Source of the DNA: Diabrotica undecimpunctata
Lineage: Eukaryota > Arthropoda > Insecta > Coleoptera > Chrysomelidae
NCBI RefSeq assembly: GCF_040954645.1
Contig: NC_092806.1
Span: 29,289,644 to 29,353,643 of the forward strand
DNA: 64,000 nucleotides
Reading direction: 5' to 3'
In this document: positions 32,160 through 43,260 of the stretch, piece by piece
Layout of the letters: each line of letters opens with the position of its first letter
Position numbering within the stretch: position 1 is the stretch's first letter
Program-made: the position numbers and the translations under genes
Notes under the pieces: model-generated
What the model was told of the DNA's origin: nothing
The model's input: only the letters and a program-made list of their open reading frames with translations
The model's database searches: none

Positions 32160-33385
32160 CATTTTTTTTTAATATTTTAAGTGTGTGACTCATTAAAGCC
32201 ATTGTTCTGTGATCTGAGCAGATTACTGCACTTGACTTTTTGGGAATTACTACCAAGGTTAATTGCAGCCATTGTAGGGGATTGTGGCAGTCTAATGAAT
32301 AAGATCAAAGAGTTTAACCATTACATCGATAACATCTTCATCGATGAGTTTTAATAATTCGATAGGCACATCATCTGGTCAAGAAGCTTTGCCGTCTTTT
32401 GTGTTTTCGATGGGATAAATGAATTCTTCTACTAATATTGATAGTCCGGTATCCTCAGTGGACAGTTCTCCTCTTTCATCGTTAAATAGTTGTTGGATGT
32501 AATTGGTTCATTGATGCAATGTCTTCTGTCATGTTTTTGATTTTTTTGTGTAGATTAAAGTTCATACTTTTCATTCAGCATCTTTATTTGCATCTGTCGG
32601 AGGGCCACCTTTCTTTTGCCTCTCGAATTTTCTTTTTGATAGTTCCCTGAATTGCTTCGTATCCGATCTTTTGCCTTATGTTTTCTTCGTTACTCCATAA
32701 GCTCAAGAATTTCTACTGTAATCTTGGGTTTTCGTTTTCGTCTAAGTGGCTTTAAGCTTTCCAATAATTTTCCAACTGACATGAGAGCATGCTGAATTTT
32801 TTCTCATTTATGGTCAATAGTTAGAGTTTCCGCATTATTTTTGACTTTTCTTAAGTTCTTCTGTTCTACAAGGAAACTAAGTTCCTGTATATATATTATA
32901 AAGGATTTTATTAAAAAATTTCTTCTGTTCTGTTTGGGTCTCCTTGTATCCATGATTTTCTTGAAAGTAGGGCTCTTTACAGTCTTTAGTTTCACTCTCA
33001 TCGACAAAACAACCAGGTTGTGATCGGAGGATATGTCCGCTCCTGGGTAGTTTTGGTTGATATTATAGAATTTCTATATCTTTTGTTGACGTTAATATAA
33101 TCTACTTGATTTCTGACCAATTTGTTGTTATGGTCAGCTCTTGGTGACCTCCATCTGTATAATCTACAACAGTTATCTTGTGAACAAGGTATTTACAATT
33201 ATTAGTTCCCCATTAATACAGAAATCGATCGACCTATCGCCACGTTCATTCTTCTCCCCCCACTCCATATCGCCCCACACAATTCTTTGCTTCTCGTTGA
33301 CCCACTTTAGCGTTTAAATGGCCCATTATAATATTTATATCATGTCTTTTAGTTAGCTTTAAGACATTGTCATTTTGTCCATATT
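32160..33385 (-). mobile_element. LINE endonuclease and RT N-terminus
   Basis: Minus strand from 33385: NDNVLKLTKRHDINIIMGHL then NAKVGQREAKNCVGRYGVGG (apurinic-type endonuclease, DLNAKVG-like motif with Asp changed to His), RSIDFCINGELIIVNTLF, YPGADISSDHNLVVLSMRVK (the catalytic SDH motif), a linker, VEEFIHPIENTKDGKASGPD, VPIELLKLIDEDVIDV and LVVIPKKSSAVICSDHRTMA then LMSHTLKIL. The domain order EN-RT is typical of LINEs. Frames change often. The only endonuclease domain seen in the window. Confidence 0.85.
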
Positions 33386-33399
33386 TGATTTTCCATGAT

Positions 33400-33540
33400 T
33401 TTCCGATATTTCGGTCTCCTCTCGTATCCGTCTATCAATTACTCCCTTCCACATTTTCATGATCATACCAACTAGTTTTATGGTATTATTATTGATGTGT
33501 TGTTGATCACCTCTTTGGTTTTTGTATTAAAGTAAGAAAA
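33400..33540 (-). mobile_element. Second LINE RT scrap (LINE-G-like)
   Basis: HKTSWYDHENVEGS in one frame and MKMWKGVIDRRIREETEISE in another correspond to the YRGIKL..H..K.WE..I..R.R....ISE segment of LINE RTs. It abuts the endonuclease fragment and is a separate element. Confidence 0.6.
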
Positions 33541-34956
33541 ATTCTTCATTAATCTGAAATTTGTCTCATTTCCACTCCAGCATTACTTTAAATAAACCTG
33601 AGCTATCTACTATTCTACAAGTAATATTGTCCGATCCATTTGCTTTAACTTGATTTACAAAACTATCTTCATTTTATCAATATGGTATCTATATTACAAA
33701 CATAAAATTTTAATAATTTTTCGGTATTTTCCATTTTATGCATATAAGGTCCATACAAGCATCTCTGTATGCTTATATTACTAAGAACTTATTAAATTTT
33801 TAAACATTAATGTGGGTACAAGAATGTAAAAGCATGCAGACCAATTTTACAAACATTTCCTGACCTAATTTCTCTAATAGCCATCATCAGGTGCACACGA
33901 CCAAACCTCGCAACAATATGTGTAGATAATACCCGATACTCGATTTCTAAAGCAGCTCTTGGATTCTCGGTCGTTCCAATAACATCGCAATATTAAATCT
34001 TTGCGTACCGTATGGACATTATCTAAGCGGATATTAACCGGGAAATTAACTTGTGTGTTCCTGGGAAATCATTCGGGAATATGGAGAGTGTGTTAAACAC
34101 GCCTGTTTCCATAGTTTTAGCGAGATGCGTCGCCAAGTTTTGCAACATTATCATGGTAAATGTATTTTTGATTAGTAAATTAATTTGATAAATAAAATAA
34201 TGGTAATTTGATAATAAAATAAACGAGATCCTAAAAACAACTATTTTCTAAAATTTAACGAAGTTTATTAAAATACTTACATCTGTTTTTATATTAACGT
34301 AATAAACTGATCGTCAAGGATATTGTTAATGCTGAAATAAAACATTTGCTATAAAAAATGTTGGTTACTTTTTGATAAGTGGAAATAAACAAACCTTAAA
34401 CTTACTATGTAAAGTATGTAAAGTAAAAAAATATATCTATGACAATAGTTTGAAAGGTATTCATTGCCAAGTTTTATAATATAGATCTGAGTTGGAAGGG
34501 AATGGGCTAGCGTAATGTTGAATAATGCTGTTAGTATGATTCAAACAGAGCTAGGCAAGTGAACACAGCTAAATATGTTAATGTATCACAAAGTGTAGTT
34601 TTTCAATTAGTTAATCGTGACAACAATATAGGAAATGTAAACGGGTAAAGACTGGAAAGTTGAGAGTTAGTACATCCGTCCGATAGTATCGTTGCTTTAC
34701 TTCATTAACTGGAAAAGTGCCACCTCTATATTTGTTAAATAATAAACAAAAGGATCTTTAATACAAAATGGTTTCACAAGGATGCCAGGAAATAATACAT
34801 AGAACAGAATAGAATTAGAAGCATGACACATTCTATCTCCTTCCATTCCATTTGTCCAGCAAAACAACATTGTAACATTGCAGATGAAAATGACGATATT
34901 TGATCCCCAACAAACACTTATGACATGAAAACATTACATTTAAGAACTATTATTGT
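33541..34956. other. Spacer, mostly unassigned
   Basis: No coding similarity found. A minus-strand CTGATGATGGCTATTAGAG with GAAA (33869-33890) resembles the PLE terminal motif order, but nothing else of an element is seen. Confidence 0.35.
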
Positions 34957-35090
34957 TCTGAAGCTATCGTGTGGCATCGTAATGCAATTACTATTTTTGT
35001 TGGGAATAAGCCACAATTTAAGTTTAAAATAAGTTTATTTTTGACGTGTTTCGATTTCCACTTCGGAAAAGGTGCTTGGTGAAACATTTT
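34957..35090 (+). repeat. Repeat P, copy with flipped centre
   Basis: TGTTCTGAAGCTATCGTGTG, GGGAATAAGCCACAATTTAA, then GACGTGTTTCGATTTCCACT and TCGG. The central hairpin is in the opposite orientation to the copy at 15272, as expected if the arms are palindromic. The right arm is missing. No clean target duplication. Confidence 0.65.
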
Positions 35091-35228
35091 TCTAATAATT
35101 TAATTTTGTCTGACTCATTCATATTGACAATTCAGACATATATTATACATTTTAAAGTAGACCACTTTAAGACTTTTAAAATGATATTGAAAATATTGCT
35201 GAGTTGCATACTCTCCAAAGAATAACAA

Positions 35229-35795
35229 AAGAATGTACAAAAATATTCAGAGACTAATAAGAATCGAAATACGAAAGGCCAAAGAAAATTGGTTAAAAAC
35301 ACAGGGCGAAGAGATAGAGTTGTTGGAACAAAAACGCGATACATTTAATATGCATAAAAAGGTAAAACAAGCAGCTGGTCTTCAAAAATCCAACACAGCT
35401 AGCAAACTGAAAGATCAACAGGGGAACATCATCACATATAAAAATCAAGAAATATGCATATGGACCAAATACGTACAAGAACTCTTTGATGATAATAGGT
35501 CCGAACAATATCCGTCCTATATATGTAATGACGACTTACAATGACATCAGATGAAGTGGAAAAAGCAATATGACAACTAAAAGATGGTAAAGCTCCTGGA
35601 CCTGACAATTCATATGCTGAACTCATAAAGCTATTTAACACCGATGGTACTCAACGACTAACAAAAATATTCAATGACATATATTTAAACGGAGTAATAC
35701 CAAGATCATGGCTGAAGTCAATGTTTATTGCTCTACCAAAAAAAAAATCTGTATCCTGCAATAATACAGATATATCAGGATGCAAAGTAGTAATT
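35229..35795 (+). mobile_element. LINE linker and RT N-terminus
   Basis: MYKNIQRLIRIEIRKAKENW, LKTQGEEIELLEQKRDTFNM, SKLKDQQGNIITYKNQEI and WTKYVQELFDDNRSEQYPSY, then in the next frame MTSDEVEKAI-stop-QLKDGKAP, GPDNSYAELIKLFNTDGTQ, RLTKIFNDIYLNGVIPRSWL and KSMFIALPKKKS. This is the EN-RT linker plus the RT fingers (KDGKAPGPD). The element ends abruptly near 35795. Confidence 0.82.
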
Positions 35796-36038
35796 CAAAT
35801 TTACCGCGCCCTAATGCTTGTTTGTAATTGGTCCAACAGCAGGCAAGTTTACTCCACTAAATTATGACATTTTGACACTAATGACATTTATGAAATTTTA
35901 AAATTTAAAATTTATATTGACGATTTTTTGTATTTTCTGCGTTATTCCTTTAATTTTTAGATTTTTCGTTTGCATTTATATAAAAAAAGTTCTTTTCAGA
36001 ACTATTTAGCGACTTTAGCGTGTTTTAAGGAAACAATA
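35796..36038. other. Possible 5' leader of the NLS-bearing fragment
   Basis: Starts at the abrupt end of a LINE with TTCAAATTTACCGCGCCCTA; no inverted partner found downstream. Confidence 0.25.
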
Positions 36039-36170
36039 TGGATTCAATGCCAAGTACTAGTGGTAATTATCCTTCTCCACCTAAAAAACGCCGAGTAGAT
36101 TTGGGTCATTTATCCATAGATAATATATACAGAAATATTATCATCATATATATTATATTATCATTAAAAT
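36039..36170 (+). pseudogene. N-terminal coding fragment with nuclear localisation signal
   Basis: ATG at 36039 in an A-rich context (GAAACAATATGG) opens MDSMPSTSGNYPSPPKKRRV then DLGHLSIDNIYRN. PPKKRRV is a classical monopartite nuclear localisation signal. STSG/PPKKRR N-termini are common in insect DNA-transposon proteins, so this is probably a transposase start; the body is missing. A TATA-like TTTATATAAAAAAAG lies at about 35976. Could also be a host first exon. Confidence 0.4.
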
Positions 36171-38269
36171 GAAAAACAATGCAATATAAACATGTACAAA
36201 CTAATAAAAATTGATGATCTTGGAATTAAAATAACAGCCATGATAGCAAAGATAAAACAGGCAACAGGTTAGTTTTGCAGAATAGTTATTGTTACTACAA
36301 ATATGTACAAATAGACCAATCAAGTTATTAAAAAATAATCCTGTTTTCGTCACAACTGTGTAGAAGGGTTTGATGGTTGAAGTGTGTAGTATGAGATATT
36401 ACAAAAATACTGGCATCTAGGGATTCAACAATTTTTTAGTGGACCTATTCTTAAATAAACAATCAAAACGTCAAACTAATTATTGTGCTCATAACTTAAA
36501 AACTTGTCAATTTAGAGATTTGACGTCAACACACAACTTTTTCAGAAAAAAAATATACAAAATGGAATGTGCTAAATTAGAATCGGATAACAAAAAAGTT
36601 ATTGCAAAAAACAAAAATCAAACAAAATCGATATTTTTTAATATTGTTAACAACTTTTTTATTATGTATTAAAATTTATTGGTTACTGCAAGGCCGAGAT
36701 AATCAACCAAAAAAGAAGATGTATTTGGTGACTTTTCTAGTAACTTTCTTGGGTGTAAATCTGTCTTTTTAGTTTACTCCTGGTTAAAAAACAAACCATA
36801 GTTCAAACTCGACTGAACGACGCGGACGCGATGGTGGCAATGGAATCGACGATCTAGCGAACGTGACTATGGTATCCCCTTCATTCAGACGGTATTATGT
36901 ATTTCGCTATTCTATTGCTATTAGTTATAAGTAGTAACACCCTAAACTCCAATATAAATTATTATAATTTATACTAATATAGATAGTTGGGTCTTGGATG
37001 ACCCATCTGCGCTTTAAGGTATTTTCGTAAAAAAAGTTAGTTATCACAGTAGACGTATAGTTTGGAGTATGTAATGTAATGTACATTATAATTCACAAAA
37101 TGTCATAAAATTTTAAGGCTATAACAAGTATAGAATATTTACTTCAGAGATGAATTTGGAAATGGGTCAAAATTGAAACGGCCGCGCATCTAGTCTTAAA
37201 AAGTCCACCGAACCCACAAATGATTTTGCCCACTTTTGAATGTGATAAGTTCGTATATTTTTTTATTCAATAGATCCTCGTTTTTTAAGCATTTCTGTAG
37301 GTATCTCAACTTGTTTGAGCTCTTAGTATTTTCATTTTTTTAAAGTACAATTTTTGAGAGGATATTATTTCTCATGAGTAATATATATACCAAAAGTATC
37401 ACGGAAATAATTCCATAAAAAAGTTTTGCGTAAGAAATTGTTCCCGGACGTTCTGTAAACAAATGACACCCACCATATTTCGTATAAACATCCAATGATG
37501 TGTACGTACACATTCATACATCAAAATGTTTTTAATAATAGATAAGTAATTCAACATGCGGAGACTATAAGATGCTATTAATGGTCTCCGAGTGCTTGCG
37601 ATGAAACAGCCGCAGTAGCAATAACAAGGCCAACATATAATTCAGTATTCCACTAGATCAAAGTATAAATTTTTAAATAGTTACCTAACGTTGATCCGTC
37701 TGTATACTGCAGATAATATAGCAGGCTTGGAGAACTATATTTGGGACGAAATTTTCTACGTCCCGAATGGCTTTCTAACGGTTATGCCCTTTGGTTCGTT
37801 TAATATTTAGGCACGTTGATAGTTCCATTTCGTGGAAATGTTATTCTCTTTGAGAAAAAAACAGTTTGAATTTGTGTGGTTTCTTTATTATGTAAATTAA
37901 TAATTAAGAAAAGTGTTTGGTTCAGTTATATTGATGTGCACTGTGCAGTGTTTCCTACGGTGGATTTTTTAAGGAATTCCGAAGTGAGTAATAAAATGAA
38001 AATGATTTTAAATCATCAAAATTACTGATTTTTAAAATTGTATCAACTTTAGTATTTACATCCATTGTCGGTTCCCAAAAAGGATAGTTTCCTACAAACA
38101 TATGTTTAAATAATTTTTAAATGTCTATGAATTTTCTTTAATTTGTCGCTTTCTTGAATTTAAATTGTTAGTAAAATTAATCCACGATTCTACAGAACTT
38201 GGATATTGTTTTTTATACAATAAAACATGGTAGGATTCCCGGAGATGGCGGTAGTTCAGGTGTCATCTA
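36171..38269. other. AT-rich spacer
   Basis: No recognised coding or repeat structure over about 2.1 kb. The 77-codon plus-strand frame at 36439-36672 is Lys/Asn-rich and has no known domain. Confidence 0.4.
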
Positions 38270-39150
38270 GTTTCCAGAGTTCTTCTTCCCCCTTTTTATA
38301 AGCAATTCTGCTTGTTTATTGGCGGATTAATACCTCTATGGAAGGTTGTCGCTACATCTTTTGCGCGGTCATCCGATACTTCTTCCGCCGATTGGTGACT
38401 TATCTCTTGCTATTTCGACCGCCATCGTTTTCTGTCCATCCATTCGTCTTCTTTGATGACTCTATCTCTCATTATGTGCCGTCCAGTTTCTTCCCAGGCA
38501 ACTGAAGGCCTTCCCCTTCTTCTTCTTTGTTGTGGTATGTAATTTAAAGCTTTCTTTGGCCATCTATCTTCATTCATTCGCTTCACTCGAACATACCACA
38601 CTAGTTGCCTCGTTTCAATTCTGTCTACACTGGAATATACAGTATTTGTCCTCCTTCTAATATCTTCATTCCTGATATGATCTTTTTTGGATGCACCACA
38701 CGCTCTCCTTAGAAAATCCATTTCTACTACTTCTATTCTTTTTCTATCTTTTTTGGTGATCTGCCAAACATCTGCCCCATAAGTCATAATAGGCTCTACC
38801 AAGGTTCGATAGATTGTCAATTATTTCGTTTCTTGTCTAATATCATTAGACCATAGTAGAGAGTTTAGAATGTTTACCGCTTTTTTTCCCTGCTGCGTTA
38901 TGTTTTCGATATCTCTTTTGGTAGTGCCTTCTTTAGATATTATAGATCCGAGATATTTATATTCATTACATGTTTTTGTGTTTCTAATTTCTAACTCTGG
39001 ATCTTCTTCATCATCTCCTATTTTAAGATACTCTGTCTTTGACATATTCATATTGAGGCCCCATTTTTCATATTATTTCTTTAGTGTTCTAAACATATAG
39101 TCCATGTCTTCCTCATCATTCGCTACGACTACCTGATCATCTGCTAAAAA
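38270..39150 (-). mobile_element. LINE-F 3' half
   Basis: Minus strand: ADDQVVVANDEEDMDYMFRT (motif C as ADDQ), MNMSKTEYLKIGDDEED, NEYKYLGSIISKEGTTKRDI, SLLWSNDIRQETK-stop, then MTIYRTLVEPIMTYGADVWQ, RIEVVEMDFLRRACGASKKD, RQLVWYVRVKRMNEDRWPKK and RRRRGRPSVAWEE, ending near KRWRSK at 38413. One stop separates two otherwise collinear frames, so damage is modest. 5' part replaced by LINE-E at 39159. Confidence 0.87.
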
Positions 39151-39158
39151 TTATGTGG

Positions 39159-40370
39159 TTATGTGGTTATTCCATTTTTTTTGTTTTTATTTTGTGTCCA
39201 TTCATTTATACACTGTACGTTACATTTTCTTCTAATGTCTTCAATTCTCTCTCGATCTCTCAGCGTATTTCCTTTAATTCTTCTCAGTACTCTCATCTCT
39301 GCCGTTTCCAGTAGCCCTTGCGTTGTGGCTGTGTCGGGTCTTGTTTCTGAGGCATATGTCATTATTGGTCTTACACTGGTTTTATAAATTCTTGACTACA
39401 TCTTTGAGCTTTACTTTGTCAAACGCTTTCTTTAGATCAATCAGACACAGAAATGTTGGTCTATTATACTCTAGTGACTGTTGATGATCTGCTAAACTTA
39501 TCCTCTGATTTATTAGCACTTGTAAAATTTTAGTTGTAAGTTTTAGGGTAGTTTTAACAAGTTTATACTTCTGTAGTTTTCTGGCTGTTTTATCTCCTTT
39601 TTTAAATAGTAGAATTTGTTCGCTCGTTCTCCATTCTTCCGGTATTTTATTGTGTTTTATAATTTTATTAATTAATATATTAATTGATCTGTCATTGCTG
39701 CTCCACAATATTTCAGTAATTCGTTTGGTATCCCGTCTTTAACTACTGCTTTCTGTTCTTTGGCTTTTCAATTATTTTCCGAAATTCCTGTACATTTATA
39801 TTAAGTTCTTCATTTGTGGTAATTTGTGGTATTTCCGGCTCTAGCGTCGTTTGTTCTTCCTCTGCATAGTGCTTTTTTAGGTAGTCAATCCACGTATCCT
39901 TTTCTTTGTGTTTTGGTTCTATTAGTTTCTTTACCTCCGTTCTTTGACCTCTTATCAAGCGCCATAATTTCTTTTGCAGACCGTAAAAATCATGTTCATT
40001 TCTTTCGAAAAGCGTTCCCAGTGATAATTTTTTATTTATCTTACAAGTGTCTTAATATTGTTCTGAAGCTATTTTCTTGTGGCATTTTAAAGTAATTACT
40101 ATTTAAAATATTCCCATTTAAATAGTAATTTCTTACGAGTGCATGTGTTTCGTTTTTAATTGTCTTGTAGTTATCGTATGCCTCTTGTGTTTTGGTTGAC
40201 ATGTATTTCAGGTAAGCTTTTTTCTTTTCTTTACATTTTTCCTTCACCTCTATACAAAACCATGGAGTTCTTCACCTTGGGAACGAAATATTTTTATTTA
40301 TATTTCTTTCACCAAGAACTCCCTTGACCGAGGCTAAGATATTAAGCTTAATTTTTGTCCAGCTTTCTTC
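39159..40370 (-). mobile_element. LINE-E with internal deletion
   Basis: Minus strand from 40370: FCIEVKEKCKEKKKAYLKYM, STKTQEAYDNYKTIKNETHA [repeat P insertion 40050-40130], LWRLIRGQRTEVKKLIEPKH, DTWIDYLKKHYAEEEQT, INKIIKHNKIPEEWRTSEQI, LFKKGDKTARKLQKYKLVKT and LCLIDLKKAFDKVKLKDVV (motif A), then a direct jump to RIYKTSVRPIMTYASETRPD, LLETAEMRVLRRIKGNTLRD and RIEDIRRKCNVQCINEW. Motifs B and C are deleted at about 39385. 5' endonuclease missing. Confidence 0.87.
40050..40130 (+). repeat. Repeat P, minimal copy (81 bp) inside LINE-E
   Basis: TCTTACAAGTG (40039-40049) and TCTTACGAGTG (40131-40141) bracket it, an 11-bp target duplication with one mismatch. It has the family start TTGTTCTGAAGCTATTTTCT and both arms (AATTACTATTTAAA / TTTAAATAGTAATT), but the central hairpin is gone. 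It inserts in the LINE reading frame after NETHALVR. Confidence 0.85.
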
Positions 40371-40511
40371 GACTCACATCACTTATATACTCTAGAGTCT
40401 AGAGTTAACTTAGAACTTTAGAGTTAGCTATCTTTTTGACATTTCATATAAGTGCGAAAGTTAGTAGTACGAGCAGAAAATAGCAATAATTACGCGTGAG
40501 AATAAACATTA
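40371..40511. other. Spacer between LINE-E and LINE-C
   Basis: Short AT-rich stretch with a small palindrome CTCTAGAGTCTAGAG near 40391; nothing coding. Confidence 0.4.
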
Positions 40512-40534
40512 TATGCAAAATGTACACTATACTT

Positions 40535-41428
40535 CTTAGCATTCTATCGTCCATTTTTGAACATAGGCCTCTCCCAATTCGTTCCATCTCTATCCTGAGC
40601 ATCATACTTCCAATTTGTTCCGGCTATTCTTTTTATGTCGTCCACTTATCTTATGTGGTCTTCCTATTGGTTGTCTACCTTTGTAAGGCATCCAATGTTA
40701 TATTTTGGCGTTCCAACGTTCGTCTTTTTGTCTAGCAGTGTGATCTGCGAAGCTCAATTTGAGTTTGGCAATTTTTTTTATGATATCCTTGACTTTTGTT
40801 TTTGATGTTACCCAGTAGTTCGCTTTTATATCTGTCATTGTTTTGGATTTTGTCATATTGATTTGTAGGCCGTCGTATTGGGAGATGTCTCCTAGTTCCT
40901 TCGCTATAGTTTGTAGTTTTTCGAATGTGCTCGCTATAATCAAGATGTCATCAGCAAATCTGAAGTGATTTAACTTGTTGCCATTAGCGCTGATGCCGTA
41001 TGTTGACCAATTTGTAGTTTTGAAGACGTCTACTAGGGCTAGATTAAACAGTTTTGGCGATATTATGTCTCCTTGTCGAACTTCTCTCTTAATGGGGATG
41101 AGATTTGTATTTTCGTCTAGTTGTACTATCATAGTGGTGTTTTCATATGTATTGTGTATTAGTTGTCTATAACTCGAATTTTTTCTGTAATTATTAATAG
41201 CTTGTTTTATGGCACACATCTCGATACTGTCAAATGCCTTTTCATAGTCTACGAAGGCAAGGAATACGGATAGTTGGTATTAATTTGCCTTCTCTATCAA
41301 TGTTCTCATTGTCAGTAGATGGTCTGATGTACTATATCCTTTGCAAAAGCCAGCATGTTCTAGCGGTTGGTAATTATCCATATTGTAAGTCAATCGGTTG
41401 TTAATAATTCCCAGTATACCACACATTT
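40535..41428 (-). mobile_element. LINE-C with 23-bp TSD
   Basis: Flanked by TATGCAAAATGTACACTATA-CTT (40512-40534) and its near copy at 41429-41451 (2 mismatches of 23). Minus strand: YQPLEHAGFCKGYSTSDHLL, AFVDYEKAFDSIEM (motif A), PIKREVRQGDIISPKLFN (motif B), NHFRFADDILIIASTFEKLQ (motif C, FADD), QINMTKSKTM, then an internal deletion to FADHTARQKDERW, KGRQPIGRPHK and GEAYVQKWTIEC-stop. Motifs A to C are intact over one 173-codon frame. 5'-truncated. Confidence 0.9.
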
Positions 41429-41451
41429 TATGCGAAATGCACACTATACTT

Positions 41452-42569
41452 TTTTAAGATTATTCAGGGTTTTACGTAATATTGATTGTTATTAGATTTA
41501 TAAAAAAATAAAAGAAAAATCAATAGAAGATTCGAACCCGATTATCCAAATCCAAAAGTAGAAACAATACCGCGTAGCTACCACTCGACTTGTTACATTA
41601 AACATGTAAGTTATATTTAAGTTGCTACCTCACTTGTATTTGGTAGTGGAAAGGTCACGTGGGCAATAAACCCCTCCCATTAGAAAGACTGCTTTGTATC
41701 TTTTTTCTGTCGCACTGGGGGAACGAGTCTATATTGCAGCGCTCACTCTAGATATCATATTATATCTATGGTTGTAAAAGAATGAAAGAAACTTAGATTG
41801 TTTCTCGTAATTGTTTTATGAAGAGACGCGACGTAAAACTAATTTGAATTAGTTTTCTCCGTGTAGAAGTAGTGTATTTTGCATTAGTTTCTGCGACAAG
41901 TACTCTGAAATGAAAAATATGATTAAAGAAAATTTGTGGTTATAATAAATGAATAAATCACAATGCATTTTGAAAACTATTCGACTTTGTCAAAATACGA
42001 CAAACATTTCGACCATTATGAATAAACCAATTGTAATAAACGTTTTATATTTCAAACGGCTTTTACTAATATTAGTTTCACTCACCGCATAAATATTAAA
42101 TTATGATATAAACATTAATATTCATTTGGTCGAGTAACTGTCATTAATAATTTTGTCTAATTGTCCAACATTTCCAAATTAACGTTTGCAAATATTGTGC
42201 TGCATTTTCATTAATTATAACACACACTGTCCCCAACGAGCTATTTTGCTACTAAAAATAGCGAAAATTTGGGTGAAAAATTAATGTTATTCTCTGATAA
42301 TAGACAAAATTTACTTGTTCTATATGTGGCATTATGATCAAGTCTTCACGTCTTCTGTCATATGAATAACTTGTCCTACGTTTAGTATTTCGGTTCTATC
42401 TTGAATGTTTTTCAGTCAAGAAGCTTGTTTTCTCTATATACCTCTTCGACCTTCTATTTTTCATCCGAGAATCATCTACAGGTTTCTGTATCTTCTGTAT
42501 TTTCCTATAGTAAACACTTTTTTAGTTATTCTCTTATTCTTTTTGACATTTCAGCGAATAAAAACCAAT
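41452..42569. other. AT-rich spacer with a tRNA-like segment
   Basis: Only notable feature: minus strand 41593-41523 contains TGGTAGCTACGCGG and GGGTTCGAATC, resembling internal promoter boxes A and B of tRNA genes. Acceptor and T stems do not pair convincingly, so it is a tRNA pseudogene or SINE head at most. Confidence 0.35.
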
Positions 42570-43237
42570 CGGTTTTAGAACGTCTTTCGACGTTGTCGGA
42601 TACCTAACTTCCACATCCTTCTATCGTCCCATTGGCCATCTCTATGATCCCTTGTACTCATTGCCTTGGTTACCCCTTCTTTCCATATCTTTTTGGGTCG
42701 TCCTCGTTTTTTACGGTTTGGTGGTACCCACTGCATAATCTTTTTGGGCAATATTGTGTCTTCCATTCTTTGAACATGACCATACCAAATTAACTGTTTC
42801 CTCTCAATATCTGTTGTTAAGTAGCCGTCTGCTCCAATTCGTCATCTTATTTCCTCATTTCGAACTCTTTCCCTGCGGGATATACCTAACGATCTTCTAA
42901 ACACATCCATTTCTACAGCTTCTAATTTTTTACTGTTGTTCTCGGTTATTCGCCAAGTTTCTGCTCCGTAAAGTAGGCTGCTTTTAATTAGTGTTTCATA
43001 TATATTTTATTTTCGCTTTATTCCTATTTCGGAGCTCCAAAGTATTCCATTTAGGCAGCCAATTGTTCTTCTAGCTTGTGTTACCCTTTTCTTTATTTCC
43101 TCATCGTCTTTTCCCGTTCTATCGAAGATTACTCCCAGGTAACTGTATTCACTACAGGATTTAATTTTTTCTTTATTCTCCAGTTCGATATTGGATAACT
43201 CAACTCCTATGGGTAGGTATTTAGTTTTTTCCACATT
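42570..43237 (-). mobile_element. LINE-F 3' end
   Basis: Minus strand: NVEKTKYLPIGVELSNIELE, CSEYSYLGVIFDRTGKDDEE, ARRTIGCLNGILWSSEIGIK, then in the next frame IYETLIKSSLLYGAETWRIT, KLEAVEMDVFRRSLGISRRE, RVRNEEIR-stop, KQLIWYGHVQRMEDTILPKK and PPNRKKRGRPKKIWKEG, ending QRRKTF at 42575. The 5' boundary coincides with a perfect palindrome (43215-43260). Confidence 0.87.
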
Positions 43238-43260
43238 AATGTGGAAAAAACTAAATACCT
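43215..43260. repeat. 46-bp perfect palindrome at LINE 5' junction
   Basis: AGGTATTTAGTTTTTTCCAC-ATT followed directly by its exact reverse complement, no loop. The left half is LINE-F coding sequence, so the right half is an inverted duplication made at the 5' junction. Next to it, AGAAACATTT-GGT-AAATGTTTCT (about 43272-43294) is another hairpin. Confidence 0.9.

Noticed and set aside
41523..41593. Possible tRNA gene on the minus strand
   Set aside because: Box A- and box B-like sequences are present but the acceptor and T stems do not pair, so not reported as a tRNA gene.
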